Counted from the stretch's first letter, positions 8,093 through 16,175 are shown. The stretch: DNA of 64,000 bases from Bradyrhizobium symbiodeficiens (GCF_002266465.3 NZ_CP029427.2:6636501-6700500); one strand, 5' to 3'. Program-made: numbers and translations. Notes: generated by a model from the letters alone, not told the origin.

Positions 8093-8150
8093 GTGCGTTT
8101 CCCCGTCAGCAGGACGGCCGCATACTCCCGGAACGATCGGCCGTAGGCAA

Positions 8151-8185
8151 AGAACATATTCAATAATTGCAATTTAGCAAGTTCT
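8151..8185. promoter_or_regulatory. AT-rich control region with AATTGCAATT palindrome before the YeeE/YedE operon
   Basis: Upstream of the first half-protein start there is an unusually AT-rich patch containing the perfect palindrome AATTGCAATT (8165-8174), flanked by AGAAC and GTTCT arms. It is the only such patch nearby and is placed like a promoter with an operator for a dimeric repressor. Which protein binds it is unknown. Confidence 0.4.
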
Positions 8186-8303
8186 AAAGTAATGCGTCAG
8201 GCACCCGACGCTGCGGAACGCGGCCGCCGTGATTGCAGCATCCCACCGCGGTCGATGAGCAGGTCGGTAAGCCCTGCTCCCACCCAAATGCCGCCGAGCA
8301 CGA

Positions 8304-8690
8304 GCTACGGCGTAGGCGTCGGCAGGGCTGGCATGGCCTGGTCGGGCACCGCCAATGTCGCGATGAAGCGCGAATGGCCGCGTTGGACGCCCACGAAGGA
8401 CATGATCGGCCACGAGCCGGACAAGTACGTCAAGTGGGCCCGAGGCATGGAGGGCGGCACGCAGAATCCGCTCGGCGCGCGTGCTCTTTATCTGTTCAAG
8501 GACGGCAAGGACACTCTGTACAGGATTCACGGCACCAACGAGCCATGGTCGATCGGCCAGGCGATGTCCTCCGGCTGCATTCGCATGATGAACCAGGACG
8601 TCATTGACCTGTACCGCCGCGTGCCCTCCGGAGCCAAGGTCGTGGTGCTCCCGGCGAGCGGCGTGGAGACGCCGCGTCCGACGGATGATT
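8304..8690 (+). pseudogene. Truncated second copy of the L,D-transpeptidase gene
   Basis: This stretch repeats codons from about residue 104 onward of the transpeptidase at 4800-5495, including the catalytic His and Cys motifs (HGTNEP and SSGCIRM). It lacks the signal peptide and the first third of the protein. A one-base deletion (gagacc to gagac) near the end shifts the frame, so the open frame runs on into unrelated sequence to 8782. The three amino-acid-level differences seen are few, so the duplication is recent. An open frame from 8192 could give a 196-residue fusion, but it has no export signal and is probably not functional. Confidence 0.88.
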
Positions 8691-8843
8691 TTCAAACGCG
8701 GGTGGAAGGCCTCCGAGCCTACGGGATACGTTATAACAAGAGAGTATATCAGCGATCCGACCTCTCGCTACGGGAGAGGTGAAGACCGGGCGCGCATCGA
8801 TACAGACGCCTGCCGTTGAAGCCTTGCATCCTCGACGCCGCGC

Positions 8844-9887
8844 TCAGCTGATGTTCAGCAGGATCCGGCCCGAGGTGCCGCTGCGCATCAGGTCGAGCGC
8901 GTCGTTGACGTCGTCGAGCGCGAACTCGTGGGTCACGATTCCGCGGTAGCTCACCTTGCCGGCATCGCTCAGTCGCACGAGGCGCGGAATGTCGCGCGCC
9001 GGCTGGCATTGGCCGCCTTCCGAGCCCTTCAGCACCTTCTCGAAATGGAGCGGCAGCGTGTAGATCTCGGCCTTCTCGCGGGGAACGCCGACGAGGATGC
9101 AGCGGCCTTTCCTTGCGGTGATCTCGTAGGCGAGCTCGATCAGATTCTTGACGCCGGTGGTCTCGACGACCTTGTCGGGTCCCTCAACGCCGGTGATGGC
9201 GCGAACCTCCGCGGCCACATCCTTGACCGCTTCGGAGTTGATGGTGTGAGTGGCGCCGAAATCCTTCGCCATCGCCAGCTTGTTGTCGAGACGATCGATC
9301 GCGATGACGGGATAGGCGCCGACCATCGCGGCGAATTGCACGATGTTCAACCCGACGCCGCCGACGCCGAACACGACGACGGCTTCGCCGATGGCGATCT
9401 GCGCGTCGTTGTTGACGACGCCGAGCGCGGTCGTCACCGCGCAGCCGAGCAGCGGCGCGCTGGTGCGGTCGATCGTGGCGGGAACGGGCGTGACACGGTT
9501 CTCCGACACCACGGCATATTCATTGAAGGTGGTGACCCAACCGGCATTGAGGCGCTTGCCGCGCCAGGAATAGGCCGGCGTGTTGGACTGGATGCCCTTG
9601 CCCGGCCGCCAATGCATGACGACGGTGTCGCCCTGCTTGCAGGAGACGACACCGGGACCGGTTTCCACGATCGTGGCCAGCGCTTCGTGCCCGAGAAGGT
9701 GGGGCAGGAACTTGTCGACGCCTTTGACGGCGTCGATCTCGTTGATCTGCGCGCCGCAGATGCTGGAGGTGTGCACATGCGCGAGCACCTGGCCATGCTC
9801 GAGCGTATCCGGCAAGGTGAACTCGTCGACGATCAGCGGCTTGCCCGATTCGACGAGAATGGCCGCCTTGGCAGTCTTGATGTCCAT
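8844..9887 (-). CDS. Zinc-dependent medium-chain alcohol dehydrogenase, atypical
   Basis: A 347-residue MDR-superfamily oxidoreductase. The catalytic zinc ligands are visible as Cys in SSICGAQ, the His-Glu of GHEAL and Cys in LLGCAVTT. The NAD(P) fold has GVGGVGLNIVQFA followed by AIDRLDNK, whose acidic residue favours NAD. The lobe that normally holds four cysteines for the structural zinc is replaced by a cysteine-free segment (VMHWRPGKGI to WVTTFNEYAVV). The substrate is unknown. It is followed 13 bp later by a SAM methyltransferase gene on the same strand that is transcribed first, so the two form an operon. Confidence 0.85.
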   Translation of the reverse strand: MDIKTAKAAILVESGKPLIVDEFTLPDTLEHGQVLAHVHTSSICGAQINEIDAVKGVDKFLPHLLGHEALATIVETGPGVVSCKQGDTVVMHWRPGKGIQSNTPAYSWRGKRLNAGWVTTFNEYAVVSENRVTPVPATIDRTSAPLLGCAVTTALGVVNNDAQIAIGEAVVVFGVGGVGLNIVQFAAMVGAYPVIAIDRLDNKLAMAKDFGATHTINSEAVKDVAAEVRAITGVEGPDKVVETTGVKNLIELAYEITARKGRCILVGVPREKAEIYTLPLHFEKVLKGSEGGQCQPARDIPRLVRLSDAGKVSYRGIVTHEFALDDVNDALDLMRSGTSGRILLNIS

Positions 9888-9900
9888 GAGGCGCGCCCGG

Positions 9901-10566
9901 TCACTCGAAATAGATGAATTCGTAATCGCCGGTGTAGCCGAGCTTGCCGTAGAGCCAGATCCACTCCGACGTGTGCAGGATGGATTCCGCGGTCAGCGCC
10001 CAGCATTCGAGGTTGTGCAACTCGGCGACGGTCCGATAGCCCTCGACCATGACGTATTTGTTCTTGCCGACCCGCTCGATCTCCTTGAGCGCCGCTTCGA
10101 GCTCGTAGAGCCTGAGATTGTGCAGGGTGCCGAGCGAGATGACGAGATCGAAACTGTCGTCGCCATAGGGGTAGATGTCCTGGGCGCGATAGTTGAAGAG
10201 ATAGGGTCGCACCTGCTCATGCGAATTGGCAAGGCCGTGCCTGGAGATATCGAAGCCTGTGACCTTCAGGCCCGGCAGGATCTTCTGCATCTCATACAGC
10301 AGGAAACCCTTGCCGCAGCCGACGTCGAGCACGCTGGAGCCGTCCTTCAGGCCATAGGTCTCGATCAGCGCCTTGGCGACCGGCGCCCAGCGTCCCTCGA
10401 TGAAGCGGTAGCCGCCATAGCCGAAGCGGCGGTCGCCGTCCCAATAATCGGCCTCGTATTCCCGCGCCTTCAGCGAGCAGCCGATCTTGTCGTCGTTCAT
10501 GCGCCCCATGTAGTCGCGCTTGGTCGCCGTATGCAGCGGCGTCACGATATTCAGCAGTCGTCCCAT
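9901..10566 (-). CDS. Class I SAM-dependent methyltransferase
   Basis: A 221-residue soluble methyltransferase. Motif I for SAM binding is VLDVGCGKGFLL, followed by VTGFDIS (the acidic ribose ligand) and the motif IV-like DLVISLGTLHNL. The ATG at 10566 follows GAGGG by 4 bases; the longer open frame upstream is rich in Arg and has no family match. The substrate is not evident. The Trp/Tyr-rich ends may form the acceptor pocket. It is the upstream gene of the pair with the dehydrogenase, which suggests consecutive steps on a carbohydrate or secondary metabolite; this is inference. Confidence 0.85.
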   Translation of the reverse strand: MGRLLNIVTPLHTATKRDYMGRMNDDKIGCSLKAREYEADYWDGDRRFGYGGYRFIEGRWAPVAKALIETYGLKDGSSVLDVGCGKGFLLYEMQKILPGLKVTGFDISRHGLANSHEQVRPYLFNYRAQDIYPYGDDSFDLVISLGTLHNLRLYELEAALKEIERVGKNKYVMVEGYRTVAELHNLECWALTAESILHTSEWIWLYGKLGYTGDYEFIYFE

Positions 10567-10859
10567 TCGGCCCTCGGATTCCAACGCGCGTTGCGATTGT
10601 CGCGACCAGCCGGGAGCCGTGAATCGCGACTTGCGAATCCTTCTAGCATTGGTGGTTGGGGTCATCATTGTTTCAGATCAACGATGGGGAACCCCGACGG
10701 TCATTCCGAGCAGTGGCGTCGGCCCCGGCGAAGCCAGCCGATCGACATCCTTACGAACATTTCATTTTCTGCGACGCTGTGACGCTCGCCATGAATCGAA
10801 GGGAACGGAGCGGGCGGCCAGCCGTTGCTCCTTCATCCCCAACAGCATGGAGCCCCGAT

Positions 10860-11237
10860 ATGACAATGCGCAGAACGTTCGTCGCCCTGGCGGCCGCCGG
10901 AGCGATGCTCTCGACGGCTGTTTCACCCGTACTCGCGGCGCCGCTGCCAATCGCAAATCCCGGCCCGGACCAAGGCCTGCAGCAGGTGCAGTACCGGCAT
11001 GGCTACGGACACGGGCCTCGACATGGACATGGCTATTACGGGCACCGTCACGGCCACGGTGGCACCGGTGCAGCCGTACTCGGCGGCCTCGCGGCCGGCG
11101 CCATCATCGGCGGCGCGATCGCCAACAGCCAGGCGCAATCCAACGCCGCCTCCTATTGCGCGCAGCGCTTTCGGTCCTACGATCCGGGCTCAGGGACGTA
11201 TCTGGGCAATGACGGCCTGCGTCACGCCTGCCCGTGA
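10860..11237 (+). CDS. BA14K family secreted protein
   Basis: A 125-residue exported protein. A signal peptide ends at VLAAP (about residue 26), then a Gly/His-rich segment (HGYGHGPRHGHGYYGHRHGHG), a glycine-zipper-like hydrophobic stretch (AAVLGGLAAGAIIGGAIA) and the conserved tail YCAQRFRSYDP.SGTYLGNDGLRHACP with two cysteines. This tail defines the BA14K family, first described as a Brucella immunoreactive antigen and common in Rhizobiales. The His-rich part may bind metal ions. The ATG at 10860 has GGAG 7 bases upstream. Confidence 0.85.
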   Translation: MTMRRTFVALAAAGAMLSTAVSPVLAAPLPIANPGPDQGLQQVQYRHGYGHGPRHGHGYYGHRHGHGGTGAAVLGGLAAGAIIGGAIANSQAQSNAASYCAQRFRSYDPGSGTYLGNDGLRHACP

Positions 11238-11468
11238 CGAACACATGAGCGTGCGGCAGCCTCCTCGGATCGCGAGAGCTGCCCACGCTCGGCCTGCGGA
11301 AAACAGCGAGCGTGTCTTGATTCCGGGCTCCGCCGCGATATACGGTTCCCAACATGATGTTCACGTCCACATTTTTCCCGCTGATCTGAACGGCTGACGT
11401 CGTTTCCGGCGCATCCAATCAGATCAACCGGCTGCGCTCGATGCGGCAGCTGAACGGAGAAATGTGCA

Positions 11469-12260
11469 ATGCCCAAGACCGAACAGGTCGGCCTGACGCC
11501 CCGTCAGGTCCAGAACTTCATCGACGACGGTTTCGTTAAAATCGAGAATGCCTTCCGCACCCAGCTTGCGAAACAATGCAGGGACGAGTTGTGGGCGGAT
11601 ATTGGTCTGTCGCCAGACCAACCCGAACACTGGACTCAACCCGTTGTCAGGGTAGGGTCCAAGGTTTCGCCCCCTTTCATTGAAGCCGCGAACGCGCCAG
11701 CCCTGCACAAGGCCTACGATCAACTCGTCGGCGAAGGGCGCTGGCTCGCGCCGAAAGGCCTCGGAACCTTTCCGATCCGCTTCCCGTCAACGGAACCCCC
11801 CGGTGATGATGGCTGGCATGTGGACATGAGCTTTGGCATCGCCAATCCGGATTTCATGGAGTGGCGCGTCAATGTGAAGAGCAGTGGACGTGCATTGCTG
11901 ATGCTCTTCCTGTTCTCGGATGTCGGGGGCGACGATGCGCCCACGCGGATCCGGAAAGGCTCGCATGCCACCATCGCGCGGGAGCTGCTGCCCTATGGCG
12001 ATGCCGGTGCAACGCTCCGGCAGCTCTCGGCCGAGGGCTACGCCTCGACGATGGATTGCGAGACGACACTGGCGACCGGTGCGGCAGGCAGCGTTTATCT
12101 GTGCCATCCGTTCCTCGTTCATGCCGCGCAACCCCACCGAGGGAAACGGCCGCGCTTCATGGCACAGCCTCCGCTGCTGCCGAAGGACGAGTTTGATCCG
12201 GGGTTGCCCCCTTCGCCGGTTCAGATCGCGATCCGGCGGGCTTGCGGGCTGACATTCTAA
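11469..12260 (+). CDS. Phytanoyl-CoA dioxygenase (PhyH) family oxygenase
   Basis: A 263-residue Fe(II)/2-oxoglutarate dioxygenase of the PhyH superfamily. The N-terminus LTPRQVQNFIDDGFVKIENAF is the typical opening helix. The iron-binding HxD is in GWHVDMSF, and the distal His with the 2-oxoglutarate-binding Arg is in PFLVHAAQPHRGKRPRF. Known members hydroxylate lipids, ectoine or small metabolites; the substrate is not predictable here. It stands alone, with GGAG ahead of the ATG and a strong hairpin just after the stop. Confidence 0.85.
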   Translation: MPKTEQVGLTPRQVQNFIDDGFVKIENAFRTQLAKQCRDELWADIGLSPDQPEHWTQPVVRVGSKVSPPFIEAANAPALHKAYDQLVGEGRWLAPKGLGTFPIRFPSTEPPGDDGWHVDMSFGIANPDFMEWRVNVKSSGRALLMLFLFSDVGGDDAPTRIRKGSHATIARELLPYGDAGATLRQLSAEGYASTMDCETTLATGAAGSVYLCHPFLVHAAQPHRGKRPRFMAQPPLLPKDEFDPGLPPSPVQIAIRRACGLTF

Positions 12261-12267
12261 TCGGACG

Positions 12268-12298
12268 ATATCCGGGACCGCTGGGCGGTCCCGGATAT
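12268..12298 (+). terminator. Perfect 14-bp stem hairpin after the PhyH gene
   Basis: ATATCCGGGACCGC and its exact complement enclose a 3-base TGG loop, 7 bp after the PhyH stop and before the end of the convergent secreted-protein gene. It lacks a T run after the stem, so it may act as an mRNA-stabilising end or a bidirectional attenuating hairpin as well as a terminator. Confidence 0.6.
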
Positions 12299-12358
12299 TG
12301 CCGATTTCGCCAGGCCTATTGCACCTCGATGTCGGCGTCCTCCCGGCGATGGGCGCCG

Positions 12359-13261
12359 TCACAGCTTCCGATACACCCGCGCGGCGACCGCCTTCAGGCG
12401 CTCGACCGAGCCGGACTCCGGATGCGGCTTGACCGGCGCGAACAGGATCGAGGCCTGCTTGCCGTTCTTCCAGACATAGATGTTGGCGGCGTTGCCGTTG
12501 CCCTTGGTGCAGGAATACTCGCCGAAGGCTTCACTGCCGAGTTCGGGGATCGCCACGTGCTTGCAGGGACCTGCGCGCTTCATCATGCCGATGGCGGTGT
12601 CGCGCGAGGTCGCGATCACCGCGACGGTCATGGTGTTGGCCTCGCGATCGAACATCATGCAACTGCCCGCGCCGGTCCGCTGCACCGTCAGCGTGCTCGC
12701 GTCGAGAAAGCCGTCGGCATCCGCGGCCGTGAGCCACTCGCAACTGCCGAACCGCTCGCTGCTCCTGCTCACATTGGCGATGGCCACGCGCGCCGCTTCG
12801 GTGACCGGCCCGAGCAGCGCATCGTCGGCGCGCCGGCCGACCGGATAGACGGTGAGTTGCAGGATGTAGTCGCCCGACAAGGTGACGACCACGGCCTCCT
12901 GGCGCTCCGCGCCTGCTGCGGTCGTACCGCCCTGGCCTTCGTCGCCGATCCCCGCGACCGCGTTGAGCGCCATGCGCTCACCAAGCGTCTTGACGAAGGT
13001 CGCGTACAATTCCCTGGCGCGGTCCTTGTCGGGATTGCGGAACACCGACAGCATCATCGTGTCGCCGCGTCCGGCCTGATAGATGCACCCGCGGCCGTCC
13101 TGATTTGAAATCAGCGACCATTTGAGCGCCGGCATCGCAGCGGCAAGCTCCTTCGCGCTGATGAACGGGCAGGCTTCGGCCGCGCGCGCGGGAAGCACCG
13201 GGACGGCTGCGATTGCAAGGATCAGAGCGAGGCAGGAGAACAGACGGTCGATCGTGCGCAT
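12359..13261 (-). CDS. Secreted protein with two tandem copies of an unrecognised Cys-containing domain
   Basis: A 300-residue exported protein: signal peptide ending ARAAEA (about residue 29), then two halves that look alike. Half one begins CPFISAKELAAAM and continues to GCIYQAGRGDTMMLSVF; half two begins CEWLTAADADGFL and continues to SCMMFDREANTMTVAVI. In both, a Cys, an alpha-helical acidic stretch, a second Cys and a beta strand with a TM(M/T) core recur in the same order. The layout resembles small secreted DUF3558-like domains, but I do not recognise the family. No partner gene is visible. Confidence 0.75.
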   Translation of the reverse strand: MRTIDRLFSCLALILAIAAVPVLPARAAEACPFISAKELAAAMPALKWSLISNQDGRGCIYQAGRGDTMMLSVFRNPDKDRARELYATFVKTLGERMALNAVAGIGDEGQGGTTAAGAERQEAVVVTLSGDYILQLTVYPVGRRADDALLGPVTEAARVAIANVSRSSERFGSCEWLTAADADGFLDASTLTVQRTGAGSCMMFDREANTMTVAVIATSRDTAIGMMKRAGPCKHVAIPELGSEAFGEYSCTKGNGNAANIYVWKNGKQASILFAPVKPHPESGSVERLKAVAARVYRKL

Positions 13262-13276
13262 GGGAGAGACATACTA

Positions 13277-13304
13277 CGAAAAATGGCACGCCCGGAACGA
13301 CTCG
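13277..13304 (-). repeat. Partial copy of the 3' end of tRNA-Arg
   Basis: These 28 bp match 13813-13840 at 25 positions, covering the CCA end, the acceptor 3' strand and part of the T arm of the tRNA-Arg(ACG) gene. The copies point the same way, 536 bp apart, with queD between them. A short duplicate of a tRNA 3' end is what an old integration or recombination event at the tRNA would leave, but no integrase is present. Confidence 0.55.
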
Positions 13305-13379
13305 CGCATGCGCGCTCCGATCCGTCGTCTGATGCCAGGCCAGCCTGGCAAGGTGAGGCCCTATCAGCAGCGGCCATCG

Positions 13380-13736
13380 TCACTGCCCGTTATATTCGGC
13401 CCAGCAATCCGCCGTTTCGTAGACGCGGACCGCCGAGACCTGCGGAAGATCCGGCTTCAACCGGTCCCAGATCCAGATCGCGATATTCTCGGCGGTCGGG
13501 TTCTCGAGGCCTTTGACCTCGTTGAGGCAGTGATGGTCCAGCGCGGCCAGGATGTCGGCAAAGCATTTTTCGATGTCGAAGAAATCAGCGACGAAGCCGG
13601 TGTGCGGATCGACCGGCCCGTCCAGCTGAACCTCGACCCGGTAGGAATGACCATGCAGCCGGCGGCATCGATGGGTCTCGGGCACATTGGGCAGCCGGTG
13701 CGCCGCCTCGAACTTGAACGCCTGCGATATTCTCAT
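13380..13736 (-). CDS. queD: 6-carboxytetrahydropterin synthase QueD
   Basis: A 118-residue member of the PTPS fold that converts dihydroneopterin triphosphate to 6-carboxytetrahydropterin, the second step toward queuosine and other 7-deazapurines. The zinc ligands H13, H28 and H30 are seen in EAAHRLP and LHGHSY. The catalytic Cys24 lies in HRCRRLHGH, the Asp67-His68 pair in ALDHHC and Glu107 in VYETAD. The length matches the short bacterial QueD class. The other queuosine genes are not in this window. It sits between the tRNA-Arg gene and a partial copy of that tRNA. Confidence 0.93.
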   Translation of the reverse strand: MRISQAFKFEAAHRLPNVPETHRCRRLHGHSYRVEVQLDGPVDPHTGFVADFFDIEKCFADILAALDHHCLNEVKGLENPTAENIAIWIWDRLKPDLPQVSAVRVYETADCWAEYNGQ

Positions 13737-13819
13737 TCAGATCCTCACACGACGTGGCCACCCGGTCTCGGGCCGCCTGGCGACCGGATGCTGCTGTGTC
13801 ATGACCTTTCGTCGAAGAA

Positions 13820-13896
13820 TGGCGCGCCCGGAACGATTCGAACGTCCGACCCTCAGATTCGTAGTCTGATGCTCTATCCAGCTGAGCTACGGGCGC
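13820..13896 (-). tRNA. tRNA-Arg (anticodon ACG)
   Basis: The minus strand folds as a complete tRNA of 77 nt including an encoded CCA. The acceptor stem is GCGCCCG with CGGGCGC and discriminator G. The D arm is GCTC...GAGC, the anticodon stem TCAGA/TCTGA encloses loop CTACGAA with anticodon ACG, and the T arm has GGACG-TTCGAAT-CGTTC. ACG is normally edited to ICG by TadA and reads CGU/CGC/CGA. Confidence 0.97.
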
Positions 13897-14048
13897 GTTT
13901 TTCGCGAACAGTGCGGGCCTAAGCCCGCAGGCAGCCTCCGGACAGCGCCGGAGGGGTGCGAAAGAGCGCTCTGACTAACCGCTCTTGCCGCGGTTGGCAA
14001 GGTCCGGGATGGGGAGATTTTGCGGGGAGATGGCGGTTTCCGTTATCT

Positions 14049-14139
14049 TCCGGGGCGATGCGGAGCATCGAACCCGGAATCTCGCGCCAAACCTCAGGAT
14101 TCCGGGTTCGGCGCGCTGCGCCGCCCCGGAATGACGGCG
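14049..14139. repeat. Intergenic palindromic repeat (CCGGGGCG.../...CGCCCCGG type, copy 1)
   Basis: Two inverted arms, TTCCGGGGCG...AACCCGGAAT and ATTCCGGGTT...GCCCCGGAAT, make a long hairpin between the tRNA-Arg gene and the orphan histidine kinase. The same arm sequences recur at 39611-39755. Confidence 0.75.
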
Positions 14140-14146
14140 ATCAGCG

Positions 14147-15646
14147 TTACGCCCTCTGCCGCTCGTTGCGGACGGAGAGCAGTTCCACGGGCCGGTCGGG
14201 GATGGTGATGCGGAAGGTGGCGCCGATAGTGCCTTCGACCAAGTGGATGTCGCCGCCATGGGCGCGAACCAGCTCGGCGGCAATCGCGAGGCCAAGGCCG
14301 CTGCCGCCGGGGCGGCCGGAGGTCTGGAACGCCTCGAACAGATGGTCGCGGGTCTTCGGGGGGACGCCGGGGCCGGTGTCGGATACCTCGAGAATTGCGA
14401 CCGCGCCCTCGCGTTTTCCCGTGATCCGGATCTGCTGCACCCCGCCCTCGCCGGAGGCGTGACTTTCCAGCGCCTGGGCGGCGTTGCGGACGAGGTTGAG
14501 CAGCACCCGGAACAGCTGATCGGGATCGGCATCGACCGCGAGCCCGCGATCGATCGCGGCGACCCAGGCGATCGAGGCATCGCTGGCGAGGCCCGCCGTC
14601 TCGCGCACTTCCAGCACCACAGGCTCGATCAGGATCATGCGCCGGTCCGGCGCGGCTTCCTGGGCACGGCCGTAGGACAGCGTCGACTGGCAGAACGCGA
14701 TGGCGCGCTCGAGCGAGCGTACCAGCTTCGGCGCAAAGCGCTGCACCCGCGGATCGGGCACGCTGGCGAGCTGATCCGACAGCAGCTGGGCCGAGGCCAG
14801 CAGATTGCGCAGATCGTGGTTGATCTTGGACACGGCGAGGCCGAGGGCGGCGAGCCGGCTCTTCTGATGCAGCATCGACATCAAATCGCGCTGCATGTCC
14901 GACAATTCCCGCTCGGCCACCCCGATTTCGTCGCTGCGCTGACTCGGCACGATGATCCGCGCCGAGCTTTCGGGGTTTTCGTGGAAGCCGACCAGGCTCG
15001 CGGTCAGCCGCCGCATCGGGCGCACGAAGAGATAATGAAGCGCGAGATAGACGAGGCCCGCGGTCAGCGCCGCGATGATCAGCGCGACCACCACGACGTT
15101 GCGCGAGAACCGGTACATCTGCTGCCGCAGCGGCAGCTCGTCGGTGACGATCTCCATGAACTGGGCATTGCCGACGCCGGGCCCGACGATGCGGATGGCC
15201 TGGTTGCCGGTCTCCAGCATCATCCGGAACGAGCCGGTGATCGCCTCCCACGCCGTCATGTCGCGCAGGTCGATGTCGTGCTCGATGGCTGCCGGCAAAT
15301 TGTCGCTGGCGAGCAATCGGCGCTGCTGGCCCATCTTGATGGCGACCGCGCGGGCATTGATGCTCTTCAGGATTTGGCGCGACAGCGAATCGGGAACCAT
15401 GCCGAGCGGCGCCGCATCGAGCACCAGCGCCGCCGTGTTGGCGGCGGCGACGCGGTCATTCAGCCGGTTGACCCAGAAGTTGGCGATGGCCGGCACATAA
15501 AGCAGGCTGGCCGCGATCATCACCAGGGGAATGGTGAGCAGCAGCAGCTTGCCAGACAGCCCAAGCCCGCGCGTCCCGCGACAGCGCATCGCCGGCTGGT
15601 CCTGCTGATCCTGATCCTGGATCGGCTGGAGGTCTGTCGCTGCCAC
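14147..15646 (-). CDS. Orphan membrane sensor histidine kinase
   Basis: A 499-residue kinase. The first membrane segment is at about residues 33-57, a periplasmic sensor domain covers about 58-183, and the second membrane segment is at about 184-206. A HAMP-like linker leads to the phospho-acceptor His277 in KINHDLRNLLASAQLL, a form (HDLRN) typical of the HPK4/NtrB-like group rather than the HELRTP group. The HATPase has NLVRNAAQAL, DTGPGVP and GSGLGLAIA. Start is GTG at 15646 with GAGGG 8 bases upstream. No response regulator is adjacent, so the partner lies elsewhere. It is divergent from the rpmH operon. Confidence 0.88.
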   Translation of the reverse strand: MAATDLQPIQDQDQQDQPAMRCRGTRGLGLSGKLLLLTIPLVMIAASLLYVPAIANFWVNRLNDRVAAANTAALVLDAAPLGMVPDSLSRQILKSINARAVAIKMGQQRRLLASDNLPAAIEHDIDLRDMTAWEAITGSFRMMLETGNQAIRIVGPGVGNAQFMEIVTDELPLRQQMYRFSRNVVVVALIIAALTAGLVYLALHYLFVRPMRRLTASLVGFHENPESSARIIVPSQRSDEIGVAERELSDMQRDLMSMLHQKSRLAALGLAVSKINHDLRNLLASAQLLSDQLASVPDPRVQRFAPKLVRSLERAIAFCQSTLSYGRAQEAAPDRRMILIEPVVLEVRETAGLASDASIAWVAAIDRGLAVDADPDQLFRVLLNLVRNAAQALESHASGEGGVQQIRITGKREGAVAILEVSDTGPGVPPKTRDHLFEAFQTSGRPGGSGLGLAIAAELVRAHGGDIHLVEGTIGATFRITIPDRPVELLSVRNERQRA

Positions 15647-15842
15647 GAAATACGCCCTCGCTGCCTCTGGCGGGTGAAGGATTGGCGGGTATGAAGATGC
15701 GGCCCGACCCCGGTCCGGTCAAATTACGGATCGCTAATCCACCAATGTGGGATGTAGGCGCTGATATGGCGAATCGCCACCTCAAGGGTTAAAAACCCCG
15801 CACAAACAGCGATATTCACCGGAATCGCGCGCTTGTGCGGCG

Positions 15843-15871
15843 TTGACGAAAACAAGGCGCTCGCTTATAAG
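15843..15871 (+). promoter_or_regulatory. Sigma-70 type promoter of rpmH-rnpA-yidC
   Basis: TTGACG (15843-15848), a 17-bp spacer and TATAAG (15866-15871) form a near-consensus housekeeping promoter about 140 bp before rpmH. It is the best promoter match in the 366-bp gap between the kinase and rpmH; I see no gene in that gap. The long leader fits a strongly expressed ribosomal-protein transcript. Confidence 0.75.
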
Positions 15872-16012
15872 CCGGCCAAATTGTCCGCAGATGACCCGGT
15901 GTGATGCCGGGAGCGGCTCTCTTGGGGCCGAAAATGGCCCGTTTGGGGCCGCATCTTCCGGGCTTTACCTTCAATTCTACAGGCAAATTGCCCGGTCAGC
16001 GGAGAAAAACCC

Positions 16013-16147
16013 GTGAAGCGGACTTATCAACCCAGCAAACTGGTGCGCAAGCGCCGTCACGGTTTCCGTGCTCGTCTCGCCACTGCCGGCGGTCGCAAGG
16101 TTCTCGCCGCCCGCCGCGCCCGCGGCCGCAAGCGTCTGAGCGCCTGA
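16013..16147 (+). CDS. rpmH: 50S ribosomal protein L34
   Basis: A 44-residue, extremely basic protein beginning MKRTYQPSKLVRKRRHGFRA and ending in a run rich in Arg/Lys (RRARGRKRLSA), the full length and sequence pattern of L34. The start is GTG at 16013, with a GGAGAAA ribosome site 9 bases ahead. It opens the rpmH-rnpA-yidC-engB cluster conserved across proteobacteria and has a strong promoter upstream. Confidence 0.98.
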   Translation: MKRTYQPSKLVRKRRHGFRARLATAGGRKVLAARRARGRKRLSA

Positions 16148-16175
16148 GCCGGACCCCCTTTCCCGGGATTTCATC

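Noticed and set aside
8192..8782. The second transpeptidase copy as a functional secreted enzyme
   Set aside because: The signal peptide and first third are missing and the C-terminus is shifted by a deletion; treated as a pseudogene.
13277..13304. A second tRNA-Arg gene
   Set aside because: Only the last 20 or so bases of the tRNA are present; the D and anticodon arms are missing.
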